Shown here: in pieces, positions 31,301 to 40,855 of the stretch | Numbering within the stretch: position 1 is the first letter of the stretch | Layout of the letters: each line of letters begins with the position of its first letter | Assembly: GCA_017477425.1 (NCBI GenBank) | Contig: JAFUVT010000007.1 | Location: 1-64,000, forward strand | Source: Bacteroidales bacterium | GTDB taxonomy: Bacteria; Bacteroidota; Bacteroidia; Bacteroidales; F082 | Direction of reading: 5' to 3' | DNA length: 64,000 nt | Notes under the pieces: model-generated | Databases searched by the model: none | What the model saw: the letters and a program-made list of their open reading frames with translations, nothing else | What the model was told of the DNA's origin: nothing | Made by a program: the position numbers and the translations under genes

Positions 31301-32958
31301 TCGCAATGAACGCTCTCTACCGTCCCGGCCCGATGGACAACATCCCCGATTTCATCGCCCGCAAACAAGGTAGGCAAGAGATTAAGTATGACTTCAACTG
31401 CATGGAGAAATACCTGAAGGACACTTACGGCATTTGCGTCTATCAGGAGCAGGTGATGTTGCTGTCGCGCGAGCTGGCTGACTTCACGAGAGGCGAGTCC
31501 GATACGCTGCGTAAAGCGATGGGTAAGAAGCAGTTGGCAAAAATGGAGGAACTTTATGGCAAGTTCATGAAACAAGGTGTTGCCAAGCTGACCCAAACCG
31601 AAAACCTGCCTGAGGAAGAGGTGAAGAAACGCCTCGAAAAGATTTGGGAGGAGTGGAAGAAGTTCGCTTCGTATGCCTTCAACAAGTCGCACGCGGCCTG
31701 CTATTCGTGGGTGTCGTATCAAACGGCCTACCTCAAGGCGCATTATCCGGCCGAGTTCATGGCGGCGGTGCTCAACAACGAATTGGGTGACATCAAGCAG
31801 GTGAACTTCATGACTGAGGAATGCAAACGCATGAAAATCGCGGTGTTGGGTCCCGATGTCAACGAGTCGGAGTATAAGTTTTCCGTCAATGACAAGGGCG
31901 AAATCCGCTATGGCATGGGCGGCATCAAGAACGTGGGCGAAGCGGCTGTGGCGGGCATCGTGGCTGAGCGTGAGGACAATGGCAAGTTCAAGGATTTTGG
32001 AGACTTCTTGATGCGCGTGGCCGACAAGGGGCTCAATGTCAGGGCATTGGAAAATATGGCTATGGCGGGTTGTTTTGACAGCTTCAAGGGCTTCCACCGC
32101 GCCATGCCGTTCTATGTGGCGCCCAACGAGTCGACGCCGTTCTCCGAAAAAGCGATGCGCATGGTGGCCTCGTTCAACGAGCGCAAGAACTCGGCGCAGA
32201 TGGACCTCTTCGGCTTTGGCGAGGAAGGTGGGGCAGAGGAGACCTTCTCGATGCCGCTTCCCGATTGCGAGCCGTGGTCGAAGATGAAGGAACTGGAGAT
32301 GGAGAAAGAGGCCTTGGGCTTCTATATTTCCTCGCACCCGATGGAGGTCTACCGCCTGCCGCTGAAATATTTCGCCAACTGCGACGTGGAAAGGCTGAAA
32401 GCGGCCCAAAACCAACCCGACAAGTTCTTGAAACGCGCCGTGCGCCTTGGTGGACAAATCACTCGTGCAGAGGAGTTTACGGCCAAAAACGGCAATCCTT
32501 ACGGACGTTTCACCATCGAGGACCAGACGGGCGCGCTCCAGTTTGCCTTGTTCAAGGAGAATTATTTGAATTGTCGCAACCTGCTGACCGTCAATTCCTT
32601 CGTGATGCTATATGGTGTCCTTGACCGTCCATTCCCGCGGGCGGGTCAGGCGCCAGACGAGGCGCCTCAGACACTCGAAGTGCGTTTCAATGAGGTCAGA
32701 CTCTTGGATTCCCTGTTGGAGAACACCACCAAAACGGTTTATTTGAAGCTCAACGTGGCAGAGATGGGAAAGGAGGAAATGGACGAGTTCATCAAGGTGA
32801 TCAAGGGAAACAGCGGAAAGCAGAACTACAAGATCCATCTGCACGACCCGAATGGCAAGAAATTCTGCAACTTGAGCCCGATAAGCGGTGCGATTAATGC
32901 CCAGGAGGTGCTGCCGGTGTTGGAAAAGATGCCTTTTGTGGATTTTGACTTGCGGTAA
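28345..32958 (+). CDS. dnaE: DNA polymerase III alpha subunit with N-terminal proofreading exonuclease
   Basis: This 1537-residue replicative polymerase has an N-terminal fusion. Residues 1-195 are a DnaQ-like DEDDh exonuclease with all acidic residues visible (FDTETTGLP, GHNIDFDL, HNAAADVEAT). After a short acidic linker comes the usual DnaE: PHP domain (HLHVHSHYSMLDG at about 245, ALTDHGNMFG), polymerase core with SVGPGRGSAAGS and catalytic PDIDVDFDDDGRERV, NTIGTFQFESPGMQ, and near the C terminus an OB fold (VRLGGQITRAEEF). The fusion puts proofreading and synthesis on one chain; a separate epsilon subunit may be dispensable. Confidence 0.96.
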   Translation: MFLIFDTETTGLPKNYNAPLTDFDNWPRMVQLAWQIHDDKGRFVENHNYIIQPEGFEIPIDAKMVHHISTKYAMEHGRPLNEVLDIFLQSAAKATRLVGHNIDFDLCILGCEFLRKKGENPLPNWKKVDTCTEKTAEFCQLPGGKGGKFKLPKLGEFHQILFGEQFGDAHNAAADVEATARVFLELIRRGVLDERDLGVDAQFISDFKAANPNPFEPAGIEFVPIVDEEEGEEAPEIGDYLPNHFTHLHVHSHYSMLDGMSKVPDLVAKCKKNGMYSLALTDHGNMFGIKDFADTVNKENGKVKDAIKEQQAIIEKPESTDEEKIAAQEQIEKLRKQFFKPIYGIETYCAPVSIDKRDGRQDRGWHLILLAKNKTGYHSLCKLSSIAYTEGFYYNPRIDHSLLEKYHDGLICSSACLAGEVPQKIMNADMAGAEESIMWFKSLFGDDYYLEIQRHKTDKPGGDTEVYERQKEVNKIILQLAKKTNTKVIATNDVHFVEEEHGEAHDRLICLATGKDLDDPSRMHYTKQEWLKTPEEMGRIFSDVPEALENTQEIVDKVETYSIDSDPIMPVFPIPEDFGTEDEYRQKFTEEDLFNEFTRDEHGNMVLSQEEAEKKVKKLGGYNRLYRIKLEADYLAKLTWDGAKKRYGENLTDEQKERIVFELHVMKTMGFPGYFLIVSDYIRAAREELGVSVGPGRGSAAGSVVAYCLKITDLDPLKYDLLFERFLNPDRISLPDIDVDFDDDGRERVLNWVTNKYGKEKVAHIITYGTMAAKSAIQDVGRVQKVPLSTVAEIKSFIPDRGFDEAAVKAVEGEVPKKMPKVNLKNCYKYVPQLKEMLEGDDENVSSMLTYAEELEDTNRQIGIHACGVIIGAQDLTDVAPVCTVKDKETKEDVVVTQYDGHVIETVGLIKMDFLGLKTLTLIKDALHNIKKTKGIDIDIDHIPIDDKATYELYCSGNTIGTFQFESPGMQKYLRELQPSVIGDIIAMNALYRPGPMDNIPDFIARKQGRQEIKYDFNCMEKYLKDTYGICVYQEQVMLLSRELADFTRGESDTLRKAMGKKQLAKMEELYGKFMKQGVAKLTQTENLPEEEVKKRLEKIWEEWKKFASYAFNKSHAACYSWVSYQTAYLKAHYPAEFMAAVLNNELGDIKQVNFMTEECKRMKIAVLGPDVNESEYKFSVNDKGEIRYGMGGIKNVGEAAVAGIVAEREDNGKFKDFGDFLMRVADKGLNVRALENMAMAGCFDSFKGFHRAMPFYVAPNESTPFSEKAMRMVASFNERKNSAQMDLFGFGEEGGAEETFSMPLPDCEPWSKMKELEMEKEALGFYISSHPMEVYRLPLKYFANCDVERLKAAQNQPDKFLKRAVRLGGQITRAEEFTAKNGNPYGRFTIEDQTGALQFALFKENYLNCRNLLTVNSFVMLYGVLDRPFPRAGQAPDEAPQTLEVRFNEVRLLDSLLENTTKTVYLKLNVAEMGKEEMDEFIKVIKGNSGKQNYKIHLHDPNGKKFCNLSPISGAINAQEVLPVLEKMPFVDFDLR

Positions 32959-32979
32959 TCGAAAATATTTGTATCTTTG
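32950..32979 (+). promoter_or_regulatory. Predicted promoter of trxA
   Basis: TTG at 32950-32952, a 19-bp spacer and TATCTTTG at 32972-32979; overlaps the end of dnaE and predicts a leader of about 45 nt. Confidence 0.6.
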
Positions 32980-33030
32980 CAACGCAAAACGCAAATAATT
33001 GAATCATTATAAACTAAACAGATAAAAAAA

Positions 33031-33351
33031 ATGGCAGTAATTCAAATGACTGACGACCGTTTTGAAGAAGTCGTCCTGAAATCGGAACTCCCTGTGATGG
33101 TGGACTTTGGCGCCACTTGGTGTGGCCCTTGCAAGAAGGTTGAGCCCATCGTCGAAGAACTCTCTGAAGACTATGCCGGCAAGATGATTGCCGTGAAGTG
33201 CGACGTCGAGGAATGCCCTGGCGTGGCTGGCAAATATGGCATCATGAACATCCCCACCGTGCTTTACTTCAAGAATGGCGAGCCCGTCGACAAGAACGTG
33301 GGTGCCGCCCCGAAGAAGGTCTTCGTGGAGAAACTGGAGAAGCTTTTATAA
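33031..33351 (+). CDS. trxA: Thioredoxin
   Basis: This 106-residue cytoplasmic thioredoxin reduces protein disulfides. FGATWCGPCKKVEP holds the WCGPC active site and MNIPTVLYFKNGEP the cis-proline loop. Length and fold are standard. It has its own promoter and is followed by a dispersed repeat. Confidence 0.95.
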   Translation: MAVIQMTDDRFEEVVLKSELPVMVDFGATWCGPCKKVEPIVEELSEDYAGKMIAVKCDVEECPGVAGKYGIMNIPTVLYFKNGEPVDKNVGAAPKKVFVEKLEKLL

Positions 33352-33362
33352 TATTGTGACGG

Positions 33363-33425
33363 CCTTTCGACGAGCTCAAGGACCTTTGCTTTGACAATTC
33401 GGGGCCCCTGAGCCTGTCGAAGGGG
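33363..33425. repeat. Dispersed palindromic repeat after trxA
   Basis: CCTTTCGACGAGCTCAAGG and, inverted, CCCCTGAGCCTGTCGAAGG about 20 bp apart. This matches a type of intergenic repeat common in gut and environmental bacterial genomes (from memory). It fills the gap before the DUF58 gene. Confidence 0.65.
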
Positions 33426-33435
33426 TCGTGCTCTT

Positions 33436-34371
33436 ATGGACTTTTCAATCGATAGGAATCGGCTGACGCAGTTCGGCAGCTTAGAGTTCTTGGCACGACA
33501 AATCGTGGAGGGATTCATCACGGGTTTACACAAGAGTCCTTTCCACGGTTTTTCTGTTGAGTTTGCCGAACATCGCCTCTACAATACGGGCGAGCCGATT
33601 CGTCATATCGACTGGAAACTGTATGGCCGCACCGAGAAGCTCTTCGTGAAACGCTACGAGGAGGAGACCAACCTGCGCTGCCAACTGGTTATCGACCAAA
33701 GCTCGAGCATGTGCTTTCCCGTGAGGCAAAAGATTGATTTCGAGCATCCTAACAAACTCTTCTTTTCCATTTATGCTGCCGCCTCGCTGATGGAGCTGAT
33801 GCGCCGCCAGCGCGATGCCGTGGGCTTGGATTTGTTCGACGAAACGATTTCGTTTCATGAGCCTGCCAAGTCATCGGCAGTGCATAATAAACTTATCTAT
33901 AGTGAGTTGGAAAAGTTGATTGACGATTACGACAAGAACAACAAAAAGACGACCTCCACGCCGCAATGCCTGCACCAGATTGCAGAGATGACGCACCGTC
34001 GCAGCCTCGTGGTGATTTTCACCGACATGCTCGATGGCCTCGACGACTACCAACCGATGTTTGAGGCGTTGGAACACCTTAAGTATAACAAGCACGAAGT
34101 CATTTTGTTCCACGTTTTCGACAGCAACTTGGAGCAGAACCTCGACTTCGAGAACCGTCCGTACCGTTTCGTCGATTTGGAGACGGGCGACACGCTGAAA
34201 CTCAATCCCGTTGAGGTTCAGGAGAAATACAAACAAATCATGACTGAGCGCAAGGAGGCCCTATTGCGCCATTGCTACCAGTACCAAATCGACTATGTCG
34301 AGGCCGACATCAATAAGGACTATAATCAGGTCTTGACGAGCTATTTGATAAAACGGTCGAAACTTCATTAA
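33436..34371 (+). CDS. DUF58 domain protein
   Basis: This 311-residue protein contains the DUF58 block (EFAEHRLYNTGEPIRHIDWKLYGRTEKLFVKRYEEE) and a von Willebrand A-like region (LVIDQSSSMCFP, FTDMLDG). DUF58 proteins usually sit beside MoxR ATPases and BatA/BatB genes and are thought to help assemble or regulate membrane complexes. No moxR gene is nearby, so this is an orphan copy. A strong terminator follows. Confidence 0.9.
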   Translation: MDFSIDRNRLTQFGSLEFLARQIVEGFITGLHKSPFHGFSVEFAEHRLYNTGEPIRHIDWKLYGRTEKLFVKRYEEETNLRCQLVIDQSSSMCFPVRQKIDFEHPNKLFFSIYAAASLMELMRRQRDAVGLDLFDETISFHEPAKSSAVHNKLIYSELEKLIDDYDKNNKKTTSTPQCLHQIAEMTHRRSLVVIFTDMLDGLDDYQPMFEALEHLKYNKHEVILFHVFDSNLEQNLDFENRPYRFVDLETGDTLKLNPVEVQEKYKQIMTERKEALLRHCYQYQIDYVEADINKDYNQVLTSYLIKRSKLH

Positions 34372-34375
34372 ACCA

Positions 34376-34408
34376 AAAAAGTCCGAGAGCCAGGCTCCCG
34401 GACTTTTT
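34376..34408. terminator. Bidirectional terminator between DUF58 and the giant T9SS gene
   Basis: AAAAAGTCCG and CGGACTTTTT form the outer stem with GAG/CTC inside. It serves both convergent genes. Confidence 0.88.
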
Positions 34409-34433
34409 GTTTTCCCCGAAGGGAAGGAATTAC

Positions 34434-37400
34434 TTACCTAACAATTACTTTCACAGAAACATTGTTCTGCGTGTTTTGCAGACTGACGACATACAGGCCT
34501 GCTGCCAGGTTGTGGCCGATGCGTTGTGTGCTGCCAGCATTGATTTGCTGTTGCATCATCGGCTGACCGAGCAGGTTGTAAACCGTCATCGTATAGTGGG
34601 CGTTGTCGCCGTTTTCAATCACAAACTCGTGGTCGGCACTCCAAACCTTCACGTTGGCTTCTGCTTGTTGCTCTTCAACGCCATCGTAGGTCAGGTCGAT
34701 GAAGATGGGCTCGTCGAGGCCGTTGGTCGGGTTGACCGTATGGGCTTCGGGCATCCATTCGCCACCTTCGGTGTAGTAGTCGTTGATGACGTAGCTTTCC
34801 AAATCGAGGATCCAGATGATGTTGATGCCGTTCTCGTTGTCGTTGGGCAGGATGCCGCCAAACCAACCGTCCTGGCCAGCCACCAACTCTTTGTAGAAGT
34901 CGGCGTACTGGTTGATGCTACCGTAGTCCACGCCCGTGGTTTCGATAGGCGTGGAGTAGGTGGGACGCCAGTCATCGTCGGTGGCAAACATCATGGCGAA
35001 GCTCATCGGGGCCTCGTCGCTCTTGGCGTAGAAGGCCGAGCCGCTGTATTCATCGACTTCGTTGCCGAAGTTGAGCACGGTAGCGTAGTCCTCGGTGGTG
35101 AAGATGTTGCTCACCGTAGTGCCGTCGTGACCGTCGTTGATGCGGATGCGGAGGTAGACGTGGTTGCCAGGCGTGAAGCGGGCGTTGGCCGTAGGCTCGT
35201 TGATGAACCAAGCGAAGCCGATACCGTCTTCGTCGGTGGTGAACTCACCGTAGCCGCCTTCCGTGGCCAGGCTTGGGCTGGTGCTGCGGTAGAAGCCTTC
35301 GGGGTTGGCATAAATCACGTTGCCGGCACCGGCAGTCTCGGGACCATCATTGTCGTCGACGAACTGGTTAGTGTAGCGATAGGTGGTGTTCGGTTCAAGG
35401 TTACCGATGTAAACGGCCGTGGCCACCGGCACGCGGTTGTTGTTGGATCCGTTGTTGCCTTGGATGTAGAGCGGCATGAAGGCATCGATGGCGGGCTCGT
35501 CCTCACTGTGAACCACACCTGCCAAGCTGACCTCGGTGTAGGCCTCACCACCTTCGTGCATGATGGTGCCATCGTAGCTGCCCACTTCCAGCCCTTCGGC
35601 CATACGGACATAGATGGTCACGGGTTGGTCGACGATTTGGCCGTCGGCGTATGCGATTTCAAGTTCTTCACCGTAGGTTTCATCGTCCAAAGAGATTTCA
35701 AAGCCTTCGGTCACCAAAACCATGATGTCGCCTTCGCCTAAGAGGTTGGCACCCGTCAGGTTGTAGCTTTGCGAGGTGGACGGGCCTTCGCCTTCGATGT
35801 AGCTAAACCCATTAATAGTATTAGGTGTGGCCGACAGGGTCGGGTTGGTATTGCTGCCCGAAGCGAGCATGATGTCGTCGACTTCCCAACCGGCTGCTTC
35901 TTCATCGGTGCAGGTGTACTTGAAGCCGATGTAGCAGTTCGAGCCGCTGAAACCGTTGAGGCTGATTTCGCCGGATTCGGTCCATTCCCAGCTGCCGCCA
36001 GAGAGTTCGCATTCAAGTTCTTGCCAAGTGGCAGCGGTCGGGTCTTGACCGTCGTAATCATTGGAGAAGAACACTTCGATATCGGGACCGTTGTAGTTCA
36101 TGGCCGTGCGGAAGGTCAGCACCACGTCGCTATAGCTGTCGAGGTCGAAAGCGGGCGAGATGAGCCAGTCTTCGGTAGCGGGATGGTTGTAGCCGTTGGC
36201 GTAGGCGTAATGGTTGCCTTGGTAGGAGGCGATGCGCCACAGGCTGTCGCCTGCCACGTTGACTTCGGTCCAGCCGTGCCATTCCTCTTCCCAGTCTTGG
36301 TTGAAGATGATGGTGAGTCCGGCTTGGATGACATATTCGGCACTGACCACGGGGCTGTCGTTGTAGTCGTCCTTTTCGGCATAGGCCCAGATGGTCATGC
36401 TCTCGTCGACGGTGATGGCTTCTTCGTATTCGTCCCACGGACCGTTCTCTGAGTCGAGGCTGTAGTAGATGGTGGCACCACTGGTGGCGCAGCTCAGGGT
36501 GACGTCAATGGTCTCATAGTAAGTGCCAGCGGCAGGCTCGAAGGTCGGGGCAGCCACGGTGGGCATGCCGCCTTCGCCTTGCATGAAGATGTCTAAGAAG
36601 AAGTTGTAGTTCTCGCCTGCCATGTTTTGGATATGGTAAGGACCGAAGTTGTGGTTGCTGTTCAAGGCGAATGCCCTGTTCGGGTTATTGACGTTGCTGA
36701 TGACAAAGCCCGTGTAGTTGGGCACCATGGCGGTCTCCTCCGAAGTGCTGATTTCGATGCTCCAAGCGGTGTTGTCGCCATTGGGCGCGAAGTTGGTGCT
36801 CGAAGTGTAGCCAATCATGTCGCCGTTGGCATTGGTGAAGGTGTAACCGTCGGCGGTGACGCTCACCGTCCAATAGAAGTTGTCTTCTTCGCCGATGATG
36901 GACGAGGGCAGGATTTCGTCGCTGCCGTTCATGGCGGAGGTAAACAGCACGCCTTCGGGCTTGCCCGAAGCGGTGTTGCTCATGGCGTAGTAGTCGTTGG
37001 CGTTTCCATCGAAACGGGCGGCAAAGACGACGCGGTTGCCTTCGGCAAGTTCGCTCACATCGCTGATGCGGACGTAGTCGTCGCCAGGAACGGGTTGCGC
37101 AGTGACCGTGCCGCTGCAAGTGACGTCAATTTCGTCGACGTCGGCGCAGGTGATGGCAATGTCTTCACCGTTGTATTCGCCGACTGCCAGACCAGCTTTC
37201 AGGCGGACAAAGACCGTGGTCTCTTCCACGTTGCCGCTGGTGGCTGACAAGGTGAGGGTGCTTTGTGCCGTGAAGTCATCGCCCGAAAGCAGCGAGATCT
37301 CATAGTCAGTGGCTTCACTGATGGTGATGTTGCCGCTCAAATTCATGCCGCTGACGGTGAAGCTTTGCTCAGCCGACGGGCCGTTGCCTTCGATGTAGGT

Positions 37401-40400
37401 GAATCCCGTTAGGCTCAAAGGCGTGACGCTGACCACGGGGGCGCTGGTCTGTCCAAGGAGCAGGATGTCGTCGACTTCCCAAGCGGCGGCGCCGTCTTCT
37501 TCGCAGGTGTACTTGAAGCCGATGTAGCAGTTCGTGCCGCTGAAGGCGCTCAGGTCGATGTCGCCCGACTCCGTCCAGGCGTAACCGCCCGTGGAGAGAG
37601 CGCAGGTCAATTCGGTCCAAGTGGCGGTGGCGGGGTTGGTGCCGTTGTAGTTGTTAGAGAAGAACACTTGCAGGTCGTTGCCCGTGTAGTTCTTGGCTGT
37701 GCGGAAGCTCAGAATAGGATTGCTGTAAGCGTTGAGGTTGAAGGCGGGCGAGATGCACCAGTCTTCGTTGGCGCCGTGGTTGTAGCCGTTGGCGTAGGCG
37801 TAATGGTTGCCTTGGTAGGTGGCCACGCTCCATTGTGCCTCACCTTCCACATCGACGAAGGTCCAGCCGTTCATTTCGCCTTCCCAGTCTTGATTGAAGA
37901 TGGTGACGAAGCCCATTTGGATGGTGTAGGTGGCCGTGGCGATGTTGCTGTCGTTGTAGCCCTCCTTCATGGCGATGGCCTTTATGGTCGTGGTTGTTTC
38001 AATATTAATAGGTGTTGTGTAAACCGGGCTGCTGGCGGTCGGGTCGGTGCCGTCCAAAGTGTAGTGGATGGTGGCATCGGGCGTGGCGCAGGCGATGCTC
38101 ACGGTTTGGGCCTCGTAATAGGTGCCAGCTTCGGGAGTGAAGGTGGGCGTAGCTACCGTTGGCATGGGCGGTTCGCCGCCTTCGGTCTTCACGAAGATAT
38201 CGAGGTAGAAGTTGTAACCGCTGCCGGTGTTGTTGGAAGTAGCGTACGGACCAAAGTTGTGTTGACTGTTCAAGGCAAAGCCTCTGGTGGTATTCGTACT
38301 TGTTGAAGCAATGTTGGTGATGGTAAAGCCAGTATAGTTGGGAACCATTGCAGATTCACCTGCGGTTGCGTTTTCGATGCTCCATTCAATGTTGTCACCG
38401 CCAGTGGTGAAGTTGGTGCCACTTGACCAACCGATGAGTTCGCCGTTGGCGTTGGTGAAGGTGTAGCCGTTGCTGGTCACGCCCACGACCCAGTAATAGC
38501 TGCTTTCCTCGTCGACAATACTGGCGGGCAGCACTTCGTCGCTGCCCGAGGTGGCTGAGGTGAACAGCACGCCAGTAGGCTTGCCCGACGATTGGTTGCT
38601 CATGGCGTAATAATCCGTGGCGTTGTCGTCGAAGCGGGCGGCGAAGACCACGTAGGCACCTTCGGTGAGTTGGCTCAGGTCGTTGATGCGGACATAATTG
38701 CCTTCAGTAGGCGTGGGCGGAGGGGTGGGGGTGCCACCGGTGACTGTGCCGCTGACGTTGATAAACAACGTGTCGGCGCCTTCTGAGACGGCATAGATTT
38801 GTTCGTCGTATTCGCCAGCTTCAAGTCCGGCTTTCATGCGCACGTTGATGTTGATGTCGTAGAAGTGGCCCGAGTTAGGGATGAAGATCATGGCGGGGTT
38901 CTCGGGACGGAACATGGCAGACGGCATGGTCGACACCTCGAAGCTTTCCGAGGGATAAACGGCCACGTTGTCGGTCAGGTAGTCGCCGCCGATGAGGAAG
39001 CTCTGGATGTCGGAGGGACCGCCTTCCTCAAATTCGTAAGTGAAGCCCGTGAGGCTGCTCACGTTGGCATTCAAGGCTGAGGGCAGACGGGTCACCGTGC
39101 CGTTCAGCGTGATGGTTTCGCTCAGGTCGCCGCTGACGATGCTCAGCTCTCCCGTGTAGTCGCCCACTTCCAGGCCGGCTTTCAGCCTGACGTAGACCGT
39201 CGTTTCAGCCAAGGTGCCTTCAACGGGTGAGAGCTCGTCGCTGTCGAAATAGCCCGCATCGGGGAAGAGGCTCAGCTCGAAATCGGCAGGAGCGGTGAGT
39301 GTGACCTCAGTGGTAAGATTGCTGCCCGAAATGGTGAAATTCTTGGCAGCCGAAGGGCCTTCGCCAACCATATACCGGAAGTCGTTAAGGACGTTGACGG
39401 AGAGGTTCAGATCGGGGTCTGAAACCTCGATTGCTTCAATGCTACCCAGCATGGTGTTATAATACTGACTGGAAGAGATTCCCACGTAATAGCCTGTTAC
39501 TACGACTTGTTGTCCATTCAACGAAGCGAAGTCCGTGTCAATAGGATAGGAGATGCTTCCTTTGGCAGTGGCGGCTCCTTCAATATTTGTGATGTTATAA
39601 TAGTTACCGCTCACTGTGAGTGTGCCAACATATTGGACATAAGAAGACAGTTGCGCAGGAGTAGTGGAGGCTACTCTGGCATCCATTTCTTCGCCAGTGA
39701 TAACGGTGGGCTCTTCCGTCACATAGTTCGATGTCGTGGCAGGAGTGACGGTGGTAGTATTGTTGAACTCATAGACGCCACCATATACGACGACTGAACC
39801 CGACAATCTAACCATGTCGCCAATGGCGTAGGATGACTGTGGGTAGTTCGTATTGTAATAATAGATGTAACCTGTGCCGTCGCCTACGATGAAGCCTCTG
39901 CTGCTTTTTGCAACGATAGTGCCTTGTACGACGTAGGTGCCCGCTGCAGTGATATCAGAGATGGTGTTGATTACATTTGGATTGCCGTTTTGAGTGACGG
40001 TGACGTTTTTGGTGACGGTTTGGTTCGTATTGTATGTATACGTTAGTGTGACGGAGGCCGTACGCTCTGTTGCAAGCTCGTTGTTGGTGCATGTGAATGG
40101 AACTGTCGTGCCAACTGTGCCAATAGTGAGCCAATCGGAGTTCGTGTTGGCTGTTAAGACGCCCCCTGAAACAGGATTGTTGATAGAATAATCTATGGAA
40201 CCGTTCGTTGCATCGTACTCGATTTCAACATTATCGGCTGCAATATATGGATTTTGAGACGTTCCACTGACTCTCTTATAGTAAGTGAAAGTTTGACCTG
40301 TGATGTTGTTGTTAATTGTCGTATAGCATCTCCAGTCTTGGCTGTTATAAATGCCGATGTAGCGTGATGTTGCCTGATTAATCAGATAATTGGAAGTAGT

Positions 40401-40787
40401 ATCAACTTTGAAAAGGTTATTAGTGTTCGTGCCAATTCTAACACCGTTATTGGTATTTGTGCAATAAAGCCATGTAGTAGTTGAACCATTGGGATAGAAG
40501 ATGTACCCGTTGGTGGCGTCGCCGCTTATGGTCCATTGGATGTTGTCGGCGATTTCACCTGTTAAGGCGTTGCCACTGACTGTTACAGCGACTGTGGATG
40601 GAGCGCTGGTAGTCCCGTTGCTGTTGATCATTGCATAATTGGAACCGTTGTTGCCAACAATGACAAACACGTCGGAAGAGGTAAGATCGGATAACTCCGT
40701 ACTTTCCCATGTGTAGTTTTGGGCTTGCAAGCTCATTCCCGTCAACAGCAATAACGCTGTCAACAAAAAAGTTAGTTTTCGTTTCAT
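34434..40787 (-). CDS. Giant multidomain T9SS surface protein
   Basis: This 2117-residue protein has a signal peptide (KLTFLLTALLLLTGMSLQAQ). In order I see a BACON-like domain around residues 190-265 (NSDWLTIGTVG, ASVTLTYTYN), an OB-like region (GTYVVQGTIVAKSSRGFIVGDGTG), Ig-like repeats each ending VYVRLKAGLEVG, and two copies of a long unit. Each unit is made of an RINDLSQLTEG/RISDVSELAEG beta domain, a chitobiase-C-like repeat (PTFTPEAGTYYEAQTVSIAC) and a jelly-roll anchor domain (NQDWEGEMNGWTFVDV and NQDWEEEWHGWTEVNV). It ends with a type A T9SS sorting domain (YTMTVYNLLGQPMMQQ). It is probably a surface adhesin or carbohydrate binder; I see no catalytic domain. Confidence 0.9.
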   Translation of the reverse strand: MKRKLTFLLTALLLLTGMSLQAQNYTWESTELSDLTSSDVFVIVGNNGSNYAMINSNGTTSAPSTVAVTVSGNALTGEIADNIQWTISGDATNGYIFYPNGSTTTWLYCTNTNNGVRIGTNTNNLFKVDTTSNYLINQATSRYIGIYNSQDWRCYTTINNNITGQTFTYYKRVSGTSQNPYIAADNVEIEYDATNGSIDYSINNPVSGGVLTANTNSDWLTIGTVGTTVPFTCTNNELATERTASVTLTYTYNTNQTVTKNVTVTQNGNPNVINTISDITAAGTYVVQGTIVAKSSRGFIVGDGTGYIYYYNTNYPQSSYAIGDMVRLSGSVVVYGGVYEFNNTTTVTPATTSNYVTEEPTVITGEEMDARVASTTPAQLSSYVQYVGTLTVSGNYYNITNIEGAATAKGSISYPIDTDFASLNGQQVVVTGYYVGISSSQYYNTMLGSIEAIEVSDPDLNLSVNVLNDFRYMVGEGPSAAKNFTISGSNLTTEVTLTAPADFELSLFPDAGYFDSDELSPVEGTLAETTVYVRLKAGLEVGDYTGELSIVSGDLSETITLNGTVTRLPSALNANVSSLTGFTYEFEEGGPSDIQSFLIGGDYLTDNVAVYPSESFEVSTMPSAMFRPENPAMIFIPNSGHFYDININVRMKAGLEAGEYDEQIYAVSEGADTLFINVSGTVTGGTPTPPPTPTEGNYVRINDLSQLTEGAYVVFAARFDDNATDYYAMSNQSSGKPTGVLFTSATSGSDEVLPASIVDEESSYYWVVGVTSNGYTFTNANGELIGWSSGTNFTTGGDNIEWSIENATAGESAMVPNYTGFTITNIASTSTNTTRGFALNSQHNFGPYATSNNTGSGYNFYLDIFVKTEGGEPPMPTVATPTFTPEAGTYYEAQTVSIACATPDATIHYTLDGTDPTASSPVYTTPINIETTTTIKAIAMKEGYNDSNIATATYTIQMGFVTIFNQDWEGEMNGWTFVDVEGEAQWSVATYQGNHYAYANGYNHGANEDWCISPAFNLNAYSNPILSFRTAKNYTGNDLQVFFSNNYNGTNPATATWTELTCALSTGGYAWTESGDIDLSAFSGTNCYIGFKYTCEEDGAAAWEVDDILLLGQTSAPVVSVTPLSLTGFTYIEGNGPSAEQSFTVSGMNLSGNITISEATDYEISLLSGDDFTAQSTLTLSATSGNVEETTVFVRLKAGLAVGEYNGEDIAITCADVDEIDVTCSGTVTAQPVPGDDYVRISDVSELAEGNRVVFAARFDGNANDYYAMSNTASGKPEGVLFTSAMNGSDEILPSSIIGEEDNFYWTVSVTADGYTFTNANGDMIGYTSSTNFAPNGDNTAWSIEISTSEETAMVPNYTGFVISNVNNPNRAFALNSNHNFGPYHIQNMAGENYNFFLDIFMQGEGGMPTVAAPTFEPAAGTYYETIDVTLSCATSGATIYYSLDSENGPWDEYEEAITVDESMTIWAYAEKDDYNDSPVVSAEYVIQAGLTIIFNQDWEEEWHGWTEVNVAGDSLWRIASYQGNHYAYANGYNHPATEDWLISPAFDLDSYSDVVLTFRTAMNYNGPDIEVFFSNDYDGQDPTAATWQELECELSGGSWEWTESGEISLNGFSGSNCYIGFKYTCTDEEAAGWEVDDIMLASGSNTNPTLSATPNTINGFSYIEGEGPSTSQSYNLTGANLLGEGDIMVLVTEGFEISLDDETYGEELEIAYADGQIVDQPVTIYVRMAEGLEVGSYDGTIMHEGGEAYTEVSLAGVVHSEDEPAIDAFMPLYIQGNNGSNNNRVPVATAVYIGNLEPNTTYRYTNQFVDDNDGPETAGAGNVIYANPEGFYRSTSPSLATEGGYGEFTTDEDGIGFAWFINEPTANARFTPGNHVYLRIRINDGHDGTTVSNIFTTEDYATVLNFGNEVDEYSGSAFYAKSDEAPMSFAMMFATDDDWRPTYSTPIETTGVDYGSINQYADFYKELVAGQDGWFGGILPNDNENGINIIWILDLESYVINDYYTEGGEWMPEAHTVNPTNGLDEPIFIDLTYDGVEEQQAEANVKVWSADHEFVIENGDNAHYTMTVYNLLGQPMMQQQINAGSTQRIGHNLAAGLYVVSLQNTQNNVSVKVIVR

Positions 40788-40855
40788 ACTCGAAAAGTTT
40801 AATTATTTGATACTTAATTGTTTGTCTAAATTTGTGATTTAAATAAATAAGGTGT

